The notes under the pieces are model-generated. The model had not been told where the DNA came from, ran no database searches, and worked only from the letters and a program-made list of their open reading frames with translations. This document shows positions 48,720 to 60,628 of a stretch of DNA of 64,000 bases, one piece after another. The DNA is taken from positions 64,811,501 to 64,875,500 of the forward strand of contig CM027377.1 in assembly GCA_015680905.1 (NCBI GenBank), in the 5' to 3' direction. Each line of letters begins with the position of its first letter. Position 1 is the stretch's first letter. The DNA comes from Coptis chinensis. Lineage: Eukaryota; Streptophyta; Magnoliopsida; Ranunculales; Ranunculaceae. The position numbers and the translations under genes are program-made.

Positions 48720-49400
48720 AAGACCCCACGTACCTAGTCTCGGGAATCTGACTTAAACAGGCCCACCATAAAGTCTTGAGTATCTGACTTTAAACGACTC
48801 ATGTTTCGTTGCATTCAAGTAATGCCATAATAAGGTAACCACGCTCTTCTATTTGGAGGGATAGTTGTAAGCGTCGGTTCCTTTGTCCAAATAACTCGTG
48901 TATTCCAATTTAGTACTTGATGGGTGGTAAGGTATTGTTTATCAACGACGCGAGTTTATTTGTTCAACATATTACCAAATAATCTGTATTTGCTAAATCA
49001 TTCCACCATCTGGGTGTGAATGCCAGATGAATCTCAATAATGAGATACATCCATACCAGTCTCGAGTATCTGACTATAAAATACTCCTTTCTTCAGTGCT
49101 TTCCTGTACATTCTTTTCTCATGGAAATGCACCATTACAGTAACCAGACCTTCAATTTGGAGTGTGTGGTTGTAAGCGTTGGACTTTTAGTCCGCATACC
49201 TCGCGTATTTCAATCAAAAACCTTATTTGGTGGTTGGTAAGGTTTTGTTCATTAATGACGCGAGTTTCTTTCTTATTCTTCTAGCAAATAATTTGTATTT
49301 GCTAAATCATTTCAACATCTGGGTGCGAATGCCAAGGGATTTTACAAACCCTTATGCTTGAATAAAGTCTTAGGAATCTGACTATAAACGACCTAAATTT
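48720..49400 (+). repeat. Tandem repeat of the 3' region, about 300-bp unit
   Basis: Two full units and part of a third each carry an AATCTGACTwTAAACGAC-type word, a GGTAACC...TTGTAAGCGT block, TGGTAAGG, GACGCGAGTTT and ATTTGTATTTGCTAAATCAT, then CATCTGGGTGYGAATGCCA. The order is the same in each unit. Confidence 0.8.
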
Positions 49401-51092
49401 TTATGTCTATATATGTGTGTATTTTGGTTGTTTTCTTTGATTGGTGTGCTATTTTCAATTTTCTTGAGTTTCAGCCGAATTTTTGCTCACATCTCTCAGG
49501 TTATTTCTTTCCTTATCTCTCTTGATACTTTAAGGACAAAGCATCCATCTGTTTGGGGGTGGGAGAGAAATATTTTGCAAAAATTAGGCACTTTTAGGTT
49601 ATTTATTTTTCTTTCTTTCTAAAAAAATTCAAAAAAATAGTTAGTAATATCTAGTAATAAAGGTCTTGTTTCCTTTTATGTGATGAAAATTGTCTAGAAA
49701 TCTCACATTAGCATTAGAATTAGGATTGGTTCTTAGAAACTTATGTTAATACGTACGCAATAGTTTTTACATCTTTTCATGAATATTCATGCAATGAATG
49801 TCAATGACTGTACATACCAGTAATTTTATGGGACCCACGGTTAGAATACTTAATTTCCAAATCTAGTGAGAATCTAGCCAAAAAGCCTCAATATAAGTGT
49901 ATTTGAGTAATGACCCAAGGATGAAGCAATTCCGAGTAGAAAGAAATCACACGTCCACCTGCTTGATCACTATACCATATCCTAGGAGAGAATTTAGGCA
50001 TTCTTTGGACCGATATAGCCAAATAAAAAATATACAAACCCAAAAAAATATATTTCCCCTAGTTTTCCCCATTGAGCCTTTATATTAGCCATTTCATTTT
50101 TCAACCATTATTTCCTTTCCCATATCCATATTTGATGAGTTCGAGAAATATGATGAAGACCACAAAAGAGAAGAGAAAGACCTATACAAATACGAAAATT
50201 TGTTCTATCAGTTGGCGCCGATTGATGAATCCAGTTAGCTGTTTCAAAACCAAGAAAAATTTAATTCCATGAAAAAAATAAAAATAAAAAATATATAAGT
50301 TATAAACTCCAAAAATAAAATCAAATGGAGTAGAAAAGCCAAAAAGTGCGAAGTATGGAAACAGTTTTGAAACAGAAGAACACTAGGTTTTCTCCAATAA
50401 TTATTTGAAGACCATATTTTCTCTAACTCATTATTTTGTTATCCCTTCCATTCCTTCTAAACCATTTCATAAGCCTCATAATACTTAATAAAAGTCCTCT
50501 AACTCAATTAGGATAGGTTAGTGTGACAGTAAGTGGTAGATGTGATTGATCGACCTTGGCTTCCTGGAAGTCATTAAGAATGTGAAGAAACGTGTGCCCA
50601 CTGCACACTGGAGTAAGCAAAACCTGAGTGGTAAAAATTATGAGAGAATTTGTGTTTCGACACATACCTGTGAGAACCTACTTAGGGACGCTCTCTAAAG
50701 GATCCAGAAACGGCTCTATTTGTACATTTCATTGTAAAGTTCACTGCATGCATATTCATATGTAGATGTTTTGATTATTGTACATTTATTAATGTAGATT
50801 TCAAAGGAATTAATCCTCGTTCCCCGCTACTGAGATGTATAGATATCTAATATCTAATTTAGGGAACAAGCCTTTGTTAATGAGTCGTTGTAGTATAGGT
50901 GAAGTTTGTGGGTATCTTCTCTGGAAAACTCTCACGAGGCTAAAACTCATCTACTAGGGAATTCCTAGTGGTTTAAGGCCTTGTTGCATATGGTCAATGC
51001 AATCGCACTCTGCAAAACGAGAATTAACTTAGGACTACACATTTTTGGCCACTTATCTATTTTAGTGTCTCTTCTTTGCTTGAGGACAAACA
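49401..51092 (+). other. 3' non-coding region of the Athila-type unit
   Basis: It includes a GTTTGGGGGTGGG motif at about 49552. The stretch just before the LTR (CTTGAGGACAAACAAAG) is typical of Athila/Tat 3' ends. Frames in it look spurious. Confidence 0.5.
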
Positions 51093-51111
51093 AAGTGTTG
51101 TTTGGGGGTGG
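51093..51111 (+). promoter_or_regulatory. Polypurine tract before LTR copy 2
   Basis: GTTTGGGGGTGG directly precedes the LTR start TGGTAAGTACC, as expected for the plus-strand primer of an Athila-type element. Confidence 0.7.
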
Positions 51112-51781
51112 TTGGTAAGTACCAAAAAATGTGTTTTAAACCCCGTAGAGACATTACATTTGAGCCAATTATGTGTTTAATAAATATAAATTAATTGTAT
51201 TTTCATATTTTCACAGGTTTCAACAGACAACAATAAAATACACACAAAACCTGCGTGTATTTGAATGGTTAGCATTCCATCAATAGGAGTAGAGTAGTTT
51301 AATGCTTTCCTAGTGTAATGAAGAATTTAATTTCCAGTTTTTAATTCAGTTTTATTTTATGTTAATTAGAATAACACTTTAGTTATGTGATCTCGGAGCA
51401 GAAACTCTACCCGAGTGAGGATTATATCCGTTAGGGAGGGTGTTTCGATAATTATAACGATTAGGAACCGAGTACGTTCACCCAGAGATGGGGTTTTGAA
51501 TCGATTCCACGCGCTAATAACGCTCGTTCAGAGATGAAGAGTCGTTATTAGGGATAAAAAATCGAGACTAACTCTTTTAACGGAGATATGATCCGCTCAA
51601 ACGGATTTTCTATCTCCGAAATCCAAAGTCTATTTTAGTTTATTTTCATCATTTTCTCACCTAAATCCACTTTCACAAACATCACGTGATCGAATTAGTT
51701 TTTGTTTATAAATAAATTTTTGCAATTTTATTGAAATGCGAATGAAATGATAAACCCGACCGCTGTTTTATAGAAAGATCA
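51112..51781 (+). repeat. Athila-type LTR, copy 2, with a 530-bp deletion
   Basis: It starts TGGTAAGTACC and matches copy 1 up to about 51258 and again from about 51262 to the end. The missing part corresponds to about 43846-44361 and includes the TATA box. It is followed by a primer site and leader rather than by host DNA. Confidence 0.85.
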
Positions 51782-52128
51782 ATGGCGCCGCTGCGTTTTC
51801 CATAAAATTTGCAAAATAAATTAATTTGGTCACAACACTCCAATAATCATTTCTATTCCCTCCACAATTTTTCATTTTGCTCTAAACAATAATTCAATAA
51901 TTAAGAAAACACCCCCAAATTAGCACATTTGTAGTTATGGGCCTACTTTTGGGCCTTTCTTTCTAAAATAAAAAATAAAATAAAATAAAAAACACAAAAA
52001 CTGAAACCCATCTTCTCTTCTTCCCCTGACTTTTCTTTCTCACTGATTGATTGAATTCGATGCTCGCTGGTGGAGAGTATTTTTTTGGTTATTGGGTGCT
52101 ACGTGGTCTGATGCTAATGGTGGTTGGT
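51782..52128 (+). repeat. Second copy of the primer site and leader
   Basis: This repeats 44899-45247 with only a few differences (near 51913). TGGCGCCGCTGC is at 51783-51794. It breaks off in GTGGTTGGTG and is followed by a rearranged junction. Confidence 0.88.
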
Positions 52129-53234
52129 GCATTTCAATAAAATTGAAAAATGTTTGGTTATTGGGTGCTACGTGGTCTGACTATAAACGACTCAATTTTT
52201 GTGTTTGGTGCATTTCCTTTCATTTCTATATATTGGTGAATGCACCATTCAGGTAACCGGGCCCTCCCTATGGAGTGTGTGGTTGTAAGTACCGGATCCT
52301 AAGTCCACGGTTCACATAATTCACGTTTTCCACTCTTGCATGTTTTCTTGGTTTTTGAGTCATGTTTCTCTATGGTGTGAATTATGTCTTTACTGCTTAT
52401 TGTTTTCCTTTATATTAACCTAATTCATAAAAAGTAAAAAAGTTTAAAGCTATAAAAATAGTAATCTAGCAAGTCTCGAATCGACCTTAAAAGACCCAAG
52501 TTTTTCAGTACAATACCAACTTTACGGAGTATAGGCCAAACAAAAATTTCAAACTTAAAAAGAGTTTTCCAATTTTGTTTGGGGGTGAAATATTTTGGTA
52601 TTCATTTCAAATCTTGTTGCCACCCTAAGCTGTCATGTTTACTCCAGTAGAGTTTGTGTTAGTTAGTACGTAACAGTTTAATTGTGCTTCATATTATCAT
52701 ATCATCTTTACAATATTTCTGTTATAGGCACTGCCAATTTTTGCCACGTTTCTATGGTAAATTCTTTCCTTATCTCTTTACACTTTGAGGACAAAGCGTT
52801 CGATTGTTTGGGGGTGGGATAGAAACATTTGGAAAAATTAGACACTTTTAGGATGTAAATTATGCACTTTTATTTATAAAATGTTAAAAATTATAAAAAT
52901 TAGTTAGTTACATAATTTAATTGTGCTATTGAATTGTTTCATGAACCCCCTTCTCCCAAATTGTTTGGGGGTGGTATAGTAACACGGTGTAAATGTTAAG
53001 CACATATTAGGTTGTATATTACGTATTATTTATCTTAAAAAAAAATAAAAATAAAAATAAAAAAAATAATAAAAAGTTTATGCTATACACTTAGGAATAT
53101 TGGTATTGTTTCTTTCTCTATGCTCTTAATAATCTAGAAGTCTCACGTAGCTTTTGCATTAGAATAGTTTTTAAAAACTTAGGTTAATATGTAGGTAATA
53201 ATCGTTGCATCTATCTATAAATATATTACATGAG
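52129..53234 (+). other. Rearranged 3' remnant with repeated polypurine-like motifs
   Basis: After the junction the DNA matches the 3' region of related elements (CTATAAACGACTC, then GGTAACCGGGCCC at 52252 and GTGTGGTTGTAAG). TTTGGGGGTG occurs near 52578, 52808 and 52968. No coding frame is supported. Confidence 0.55.
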
Positions 53235-54676
53235 TGATAAGCACCCAAAAGTGTATTATGAAACCCCATTGAGACCTATAAATTTGGTTCATTATGTGTT
53301 TAATAATCATGAAATAAATATGTTTTCACACTTTTGCAGGTATTTGCAGTAAACATGGAAATATTGGTTAAACCTGCAATAAAGCACGAGGAACGGCGTA
53401 TATATAAATTCTTTTAAATCCACGTAGAAGCATCAAACTTCCAAAGCTCCTACCTCTCGAACCAGGACTCCGAATGCGACAAGAGAGCTTTCGGACAATC
53501 GTATGATGAACTCTACGCATAGGCGGGAAGTTGTAAAAGCGCCAAAAAATACGGACTGCCGCCATGGATCACATGGATGGACTATCGCGGGGCCACAAGA
53601 TTGGATGAGTCATCAATCATGGAGCATGTCAAGACAAAGATAACAAATTATTGGTGCAAAGTTGACACCTTGCATGTAATAAATTAGATTAGGTGTTAAT
53701 AGTGAAAAAAAGGCAAGGTGTCACTTTGTTTTAATGTGGTAGATAAAAATGAATCAATGTGGTTTGATAATTCACGTGGGAGGAAATGAGATTTCTCTCA
53801 AATGGAGAAGAGATTAGAAAAATGTGGGGACACTCCAATTACTCCCTTGACTTATTTTCCTCACATGACATTATTTTAGTTCCTTAGTGAAAAAGAGTTT
53901 TGGGAAGTTTTTGATTTTATTGAAAAGTTTGTAATAGTTTTAATGGAGGAACACTTGTTCTTCTAAGAAATAATAGAAGTGAGTTTGGTTGTGGATTTTC
54001 TTTTCTCTCTCTCTCTCTCTTTCTCTTTTGAGTTTTTATTAGTTCATAAGTCCTTGTCCCAAGGATCATGAGCTAACTTCCCTTTTGGGGAGTTAATCCA
54101 ACTCATGTGAGGGAAAAACATTGGTTGTGAGTTTGGTAGGTTTTTAGGATGAACAACTAACACTACATCCTATCCCAAAATGATAGTTGGTGTAGTGTCT
54201 AGTTAGGAATCAAACAATGAGCTTAGAGATAAGTCATTGTTTGGTTTCACTTGCTAGCATGTATGAGCTCTTAAGTGAGCCATGCATGCTAGGGATCAAT
54301 TCTATTTTTCCATTAGGGACTTGTCTATGAGTCTAGGAAGAATCAAAACCTTTTTCAAATAAACAACTAATGATAGTTTCACATGAGGAGGATTAACTCT
54401 CCACCTTTCTTTTTAGTAATTTGTATTTTGTTTAAGTGCATGATTTCAAACTTAAATGTTTTGCTTTAATGTTTGTTAGGAAGAAACCTAGTATTATAAC
54501 CTTACTCCTTAGTTCCCTTATTGTAACATCCAATTTGTAGTTGTTCTATACTTTAGGTAGTTCGAATCCTTATTCTAACTCTACTCAACGAAGATCGTGA
54601 GTAAGGTACTTTGAGTGCTTTTACATCAAACTTAGAGAGTTCAAATCTCTAAGTAGTGTTCTCTAAACATATATCA
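53235..54676 (+). repeat. Athila-type LTR, second family (1442 bp)
   Basis: It starts TGATAAGCACCCAAAAGTGT and ends ATATATCA just before a primer site. The first 100 bp resemble the LTR at 43699, but the rest does not. TC-rich and poly-T stretches are present. The matching 3' LTR is not in the window. Confidence 0.75.
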
Positions 54677-54678
54677 AA

Positions 54679-54690
54679 TGGCGCCGCTGC
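54679..54690 (+). promoter_or_regulatory. Primer-binding site of the Athila-type element
   Basis: TGGCGCCGCTGC follows the LTR end by two bases and is identical to the site at 44900. Confidence 0.75.
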
Positions 54691-55990
54691 TGTTCTAAAG
54701 CCATAGAACTTGTGCTAAAGATCGGAAGTTGCATCAAGGGGGAACCCCCATTCTCTTTCTTCCTTTACGTTTCATTTGTTTTTACGTTTTTTTTTGTTTT
54801 TTTTCGTATTTTTTGCCTCGTAAACAACCTGTTCGCTAAAAAAAATTTCGTTCCACTGCTAGGTTCCAAAAGTTAGGACTGGGAAACATCATTGCAGCAA
54901 ATTATAAGACTTACGTGAAAATTGAAGTCATTACGAAAAAAGACCAGCGTCGCTTTGGGTGGAGTCGGCGTCTTGTGAGTGGGACCAGCGTCCTCGGGTG
55001 AATTTCTTCGTTATTGCTCATTTTCAGCCACCAAAGCATCTCCGATCCACCTTGATCCATTTCAGGCCTATATATTTGGTCCATGCGGAAAAATTCGATA
55101 ATCCTTTGGGATTAATCGCGACGGATCGAAACGCGTCTGTTTCATATCTTTGGTAAAACGCGGGAAGCTTCTGAGTTCAATTTTCAATATTATTGTAATT
55201 TATTTATATTATTATTATTATGTTTTTCTGCATGTATGCCATGTATATAGTATTAGGAAAAATTTATGGATTATTATTTAAGCTTTAGCCTCGAATTATG
55301 CATGAATCAAATTAGATATACGGTAAATATTTATATCACGATTACACGGACATGAATTGCATATGAATGTATATTTACATATTAATGGTATTGTATTGCA
55401 TGGGTATATGTCTTTTCTACATTATAAATGTTGCTTGTTAAATGTTTGATATTTTCACATTATCGTTACCGCGGTATTGTCTAATATGTCGATTTTGTCA
55501 AGAAAGAGGAGAACAATCCAACGAGGGTTAAAATCTTAGTTGGGTAAGTTGTTTCTAAACCCTACCGGGGTAAAGCTGCTCTCTATAGGACATTCGCAAT
55601 CTCAATGAGTATTGTCGAAATCGATTTATTATGCAATACAAGAGTCGTATTTTAGTTTGGGTATAATACTTTGCATGTTTAGTTTTGTCATCTATTCTCA
55701 GCATTATGTATCTTGTATTAGGTATGCTAATGTATTTAGATCATTATGAGTGATTCAAATTAAGCTTTGTTACTATTGATATACATTTACGTAATATCGA
55801 TTTACAAATTAAGCGTACATATCATTATTCTTGATGTATATTTGCTCATGCATTATAGAAATATTTATCGATGACACAAGCTTGCCTATTAGGTATAGTT
55901 ATGCATGAGTAGACTACTTTCACATGCTCTGCACCTAGTATTGTATGAGTAGATCGTATTTGTATGTTTGTATTTTAAACCTTGCATAAA

Positions 55991-56022
<32 letters not shown>

Positions 56023-56496
56023 TTAAATTAAAAATTAAATTAAATTAAAATTAATTTAATACCACCTTTGCATAAATTTTAATTCCATAAATCTTAATCA
56101 TATTCCAATGGTGTCTAGGAAACTTGAAAGATTGAGGTTACTTAATTAGAACCGTGCTTGCGGAAATCCTCCCTCATATCTATCTTGTGACACTGTTTGT
56201 TGTTTTTATGCACCGCGTATTCCTAGCTTCATCTGCTACGTTAGCGGCAGCTTAGGCATATGTTGTTCAACCCTAATGCTTAAGATAATAATAAAATTCG
56301 AGTCCTCATAATTCTTACGTAAGTTAGATCTAATTTTATGCTTGCATGATGAGATTACGGTGCGGGTTCTACTAAAGAAATTGAACAAACCTATCGTCGA
56401 AAAAAATACGATAAGCAATTGCGTAAGTTCTCACATAAAAATTGTTCTTCTTCGCTAATTACCTTCATCACAATCCTTAAATTAAGCCATCAACTT
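54691..56496 (+). other. Leader of the Athila-type element
   Basis: A CG-rich part (54940-55170, with ACCAGCGTC twice) is followed by AT-rich DNA, an A-run at 55995-56022 and TAAATTAAA repeats. The short frame at 54959-55156 is not supported. Confidence 0.5.
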
Positions 56497-57930
56497 ACGT
56501 CATTATGGCCGACGATCCTCCACCGCCATGAGAGAAGCCCCTCTCGGACTTCTATCTTGCATTACGGGGAAGGACCTTCTTCTGCATTAAACTTGAGGAC
56601 ATTGTCGGTGATTTTCGTATCCCACCAAACGCGTCTTCGGTTTGTTACCAATATATCATGGTTTGGAGCACGAAAAACCGTACAATCATCTTCGTAGACT
56701 TCAACAAGTGGCAACAACATTTCATCATCCAGTGATCTCTAAGGAACAACTCTTTGCCAATTTGTTTCCATTCACTTTAGCGGAAAAAGCATCAATCGGC
56801 TAGCGGGGACAACAATCACAATCCATAGACACATGGAATAAACTAGTTCAAGCTTTTATGCTTCGGTTTTACACTTCGAAGAAAACAACTGAAATGCTTT
56901 GAAAATTCAATTCTTCCGTCAAAATCCTCATGAATCCTTTTACGGAAGCATGGAGTCGTTTTCTTGATCTTACGTTAGAATGTCCTCACCACAAACTAGA
57001 AAAAGGCTGTCCTTGTTCGTTCATTCTTTAATGGTGCAATGCGATCATAAAAAAAGAAACTCTTGATATAATGAGCGGAGGTTGCTTCATGGACAAAGGA
57101 CTCTTGAAGCTTATACTTTTCTTGAAAAACAAAGCGAAAAAAGGTACACTTTGGGGTAACACCGAGCCGTCTAGATCATCAAAGGATCTTTGTTACAAAA
57201 GCCACATCTATTTTTGAGGTAAAACCCGATCACGAAATAAAAAATTTGATAGAATCCCTAACTAAAAAGTAGATGCCCTTGCGGTTCAAGTAAGCGATCA
57301 ACTACCAAAACCGGTCATGAGCGTTGACACCACTCCTTGTGTCCTTTGTCTTAGTCCCGATCATCGATGCATATTGTCCTTTGTTATATGCTTCCTTCCC
57401 TACTCAACAAGCGGAGGAGGCATGTGCATTCAACATTCCCAATGCACCGTGGAGATAACATCAAATTCGGCTTGGCGTCAAAAAATAACCAACAAATGGG
57501 GGCTCCTCCGGTTTTAAGCTAATCAACTGTTCGACCTACCAATAATTTTTATTCCATACCGCCAAGGAAATAATCAACAATACCAACAAGGTCAATTTCA
57601 AAATAATTCTAATGCTAATTATCGGACCAACCGCAACCTTGTTCGGCTAATCCAAATCCCAACTATAATCAACAACTTTTAAGCAATAATCGAGAACTAC
57701 TACATTTGCACAACTGCGCCAACCATTACGGATAGGACAAATGAGACTTTCACGGCTTACATGAACCAACGGTCTCAAATTTTTACGCGTCTATCCAACA
57801 ATCACTTCAGCAATTGGCAAGAAAAAGAAGAGGAAAGGCGTGTTTTCTGCCTGGCGGTTCAAACCCTAAACCGGCAAAACACGACCTTTGAACTCACCAA
57901 TGCCCTTGGTACAAGCACCCCAACCAAGGT
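56497..57930 (+). pseudogene. Athila gag, heavily broken
   Basis: Starting near an ATG at 56504 (MADDPPPP), fragments in shifting frames match Athila gag: LSDFYL, YGEGPSSALNLRTLSVIF, SFTEAWSRFLDL-like words in PFTEAWSRFLDLTLECPHHK (about 56940-57000), KKETLDIMSGGCFMDKGL (about 57050-57110). Frames change about every 50-150 bp. The zinc-knuckle region near 57330 (CVLCLSPDHRC) is recognisable. Confidence 0.7.
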
Positions 57931-57933
57931 GAG

Positions 57934-58872
57934 GTGCATGCAATCACTACTTTACGATCACGGAAAACTGTCGACAATCGGATCATTATGCGGATAATCA
58001 ACCAAAAGAGCGGGGAGGGTTCAAAGAATCTATTTCTAATAATGAACCTACGGAAGATTCCCCGGATTCAACAGAGTCAACACCTCGAATGTGGGAACCA
58101 AACAAGTAGACCCTTTTGCCAAATTCGCCCTAAAGGCACCGTTTCAAAGACGCTTTTAGCAAAGAATAAACCGATGACAATTTTCTTTGAAATTCGAGAG
58201 ACTTTTCAAAATTTAACAATAAACTTACCTTTTCTCGATGCCTTAAAATTATTACCAAAACATGCAAAATTTCTGAAAGATATGTGCACCACAAATAGGA
58301 GAACTAATGTTCCTCAACAAGCGTTCCTCACTGAACAGTTTCCCTCCATCACCGAACACAATGGTATAGTAAAATACAAGGACCACGGTAGACCAGCGGT
58401 TCCATGCACCTTAGGTGACAAATACGCGACTCTTTGCTTTGCTCTACTAGACCTAGGAGCTAGTGTGAACTTACTTCCATATTATTTATTTAAACAACTA
58501 GGTCTTCATGAACTTAAACCTACCACCATGACTCTACAATTAGCAGATCGTTCCATAAAGTATCCAAAAGGAATTGTGGAAAACGTCCTTGTAAAAGTCC
58601 AAGATTTCTTCTATCCTGTAGACTTTGTTATTTTGGATACAGAAGTTGCATGTGATTCCATTCCAATCATCTTAGGACGTCCGTTCCTCGCCACTGCTAA
58701 TGCTCTTATTAATTGTCGAGATGGTTCCATGACCATGTCCTTTGGAAATCTTTCGGTCGAGGTGAATGTGTTCAAGTTGATGAAACAACTTCGAGCGACA
58801 TTGATGGTGAGGTTAGCGGGGTTGGTTGACACATTCAGAAGACTATTTTACAAACTCTTTTCACGAAGATGA
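57934..58872 (+). CDS. Athila gag-end and aspartic protease, open frame
   Basis: This 312-residue frame is open and is the best preserved part of the element. Residues 90-130 match the Athila pre-protease block (NLPFLDALKLLPKHAKFLKD). The protease motif is LLDLGASVNLLP (Asp codon at 58450-58452), followed by TTMTLQLADRSIKYPKGIVE, FFYPVDFVILDTE and IILGRPFLATANALINC. DLGAS in place of DTG/DSG is normal for this family. The first 60 residues are probably out of the original frame. The protease would cut Gag-Pol. It lies between broken gag and broken RT, so an isolated product is not expected to work. Confidence 0.8.
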   Translation: MHAITTLRSRKTVDNRIIMRIINQKSGEGSKNLFLIMNLRKIPRIQQSQHLECGNQTSRPFCQIRPKGTVSKTLLAKNKPMTIFFEIRETFQNLTINLPFLDALKLLPKHAKFLKDMCTTNRRTNVPQQAFLTEQFPSITEHNGIVKYKDHGRPAVPCTLGDKYATLCFALLDLGASVNLLPYYLFKQLGLHELKPTTMTLQLADRSIKYPKGIVENVLVKVQDFFYPVDFVILDTEVACDSIPIILGRPFLATANALINCRDGSMTMSFGNLSVEVNVFKLMKQLRATLMVRLAGLVDTFRRLFYKLFSRR

Positions 58873-60230
58873 AGTGTACCAATTTCTTTCCTTTAGCGAC
58901 TCGAGTTTGAGGGCGATGATTATACACCAAGAAGTAAATGAGTTATTAGAGTCGATTACCATTATTTGACCCTACAACGGTGATGTCAAGTAACTTGGAT
59001 GATCATCAATCTGTTTTTACTACATGGATGATGACCTTCCTCAAGAATCTTTAATACCCACCCCTCCGCCCCCTGAATTAAAACCACTTCCGCCGAATTA
59101 AAATACGTCTGACTTGATCGCGATGGTCGTCACCGGTTATTATTTCTTCACAATTAAGCGGCGATCGAAGCTCGTTTAATTAATGTCATTCAACAACATC
59201 GTTACGCTATTGGATGGTCCCTCGATGACATTAAAGGCATTGAACCTAATGTGTGCACCCATCGCATACACGGAAGAAAATGCAAAGGCGTCGGCGTGAA
59301 CCACGGCGTCGCCTAAACCCTACCATGAAAGATGTGGTCGAGAGGAAGTGTTAAAATTACTAGATCGCGGGTATTATTTACCCTATCTCGATAGTGTTTG
59401 GGTGAGTCTGTACCGCGTAGTTCAAAGAAATCGGCATTACGGTTGTGCGAAATGATAAAGATGAATGCATTTCGCTCGTATCGGTAAAATGGCGAATATG
59501 CATTGACTATCGCAAACTTAATGCCGTCACTCGTAAAGATCACTTTCCACTTCCATTCATCGATCGGATGCTTTCGAGCGTTTAGCCGGTCATGCCTATT
59601 CTTTGCTTTCTTGATGGTTATTCGGTTATTTTCGGATAGTCATAGACCTGGCGATCAAGAAAAGACAACGTTCACTGTCCATTTGGTACATTTGCATATA
59701 GGCGAATGCCTTTTGGCCTTTGCAATGCACGGTACTTTCAATTTGCATGCTTCATATTTTCAGTGATATGGTTGAGCGGTTTATGGAGGTATTCATGGGC
59801 GACTTCTCAATTTATGGAGATTCTTTTCGATATTTGTTTATCAAATCTTGAAAAAAAGTATTTACCGTTGTGAAGAGAAAAACCTTGTTCTTAATTGGGA
59901 AAAATGCCATTTCATGGTTACTAAAGGAATAGTTTTAGGACATATCGTTTCAAAGGGCCGGAATCGAAGTCGACAAAGCTAAGATAGAAAAAATTGCTTC
60001 ACTTCCTATACCAAAACAGTTTGAGACATTGGCGCATTCTTAGGACCACGGGTTTCTATAGGAGATTTATTCAAGATTTCTCAAAGGTTGCTAGACCTTT
60101 AACCAATCTCTGCTTAAAGATGCGCTTTTGATTTCAATTTCAGGTTGCAAACAAGCCTTTGAGGTATTAAAACCGCATTAACTACCGCTCCCATAATTCA
60201 ACCACGATTGGTCTAAACCTTTTGAATTAA
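58873..60230 (+). pseudogene. Athila pol: reverse transcriptase, many indels
   Basis: Fragments in successive frames are clear: IGWSLDDIKGIEPNVCTHRI-like code near 59210-59270, WRICIDYRKLNAVTRKDHFP (59492-59551), a MPFGLCNA block near 59706-59730, VFMGDFSIYGDSF near 59789-59827, KNLVLNWEKCHFMVTKGIVL (59880-59939) and EVDKAKIEKIASLP. The catalytic FMDD motif reads FMGD, with Gly for the first Asp. At least ten one- or two-base indels break the frame. Confidence 0.8.
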
Positions 60231-60628
60231 TGTGTGTGACGCGGCGACTATGCTATTTGGCTGTACTAGAACAACGCCGAGAAGATAAGCCGGTTGTCAT
60301 TTACTATGCGAGTAAAACCCTTAATGAAGCTCAACGAAACTATACCACCACCGAGAAAGAGTTTCTCGCCGTTGTATATCGTTAGATAAGTTTAGATCCT
60401 TACCTAGTGGGTTCTCCAACTATTGTATACACGACCATGCGACGCCGTTATCTATTAGCGAAAAAAGATGCAAAACAAAGGTTGATCCGATGGATTCTCC
60501 TTTTGCAAGAGTTTACTCTCGAAATTAGAGATAAAAAGGTAAGCGAAAATGTGGTTGCGGACCATTTATCAAGACTTGTCGGTGATGTTGATCGCGATCT
60601 TGAACCTATCGTGATTCCTTTCGGATGA
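60231..60628 (+). pseudogene. Athila pol: RNase H
   Basis: VIYYASKTLNEAQRNYTTTEKEFLAV-type code lies near 60295-60375. The open frame 60407-60628 follows ([27 protein letters not shown]), the usual end of the domain. The Asp motif near 60230-60245 is distorted by indels. Confidence 0.75.

Noticed and set aside
50214..50226. TTGGCGCCGATTG as another primer-binding site
   Set aside because: No LTR end precedes it and the sequence after the core does not match the other sites.
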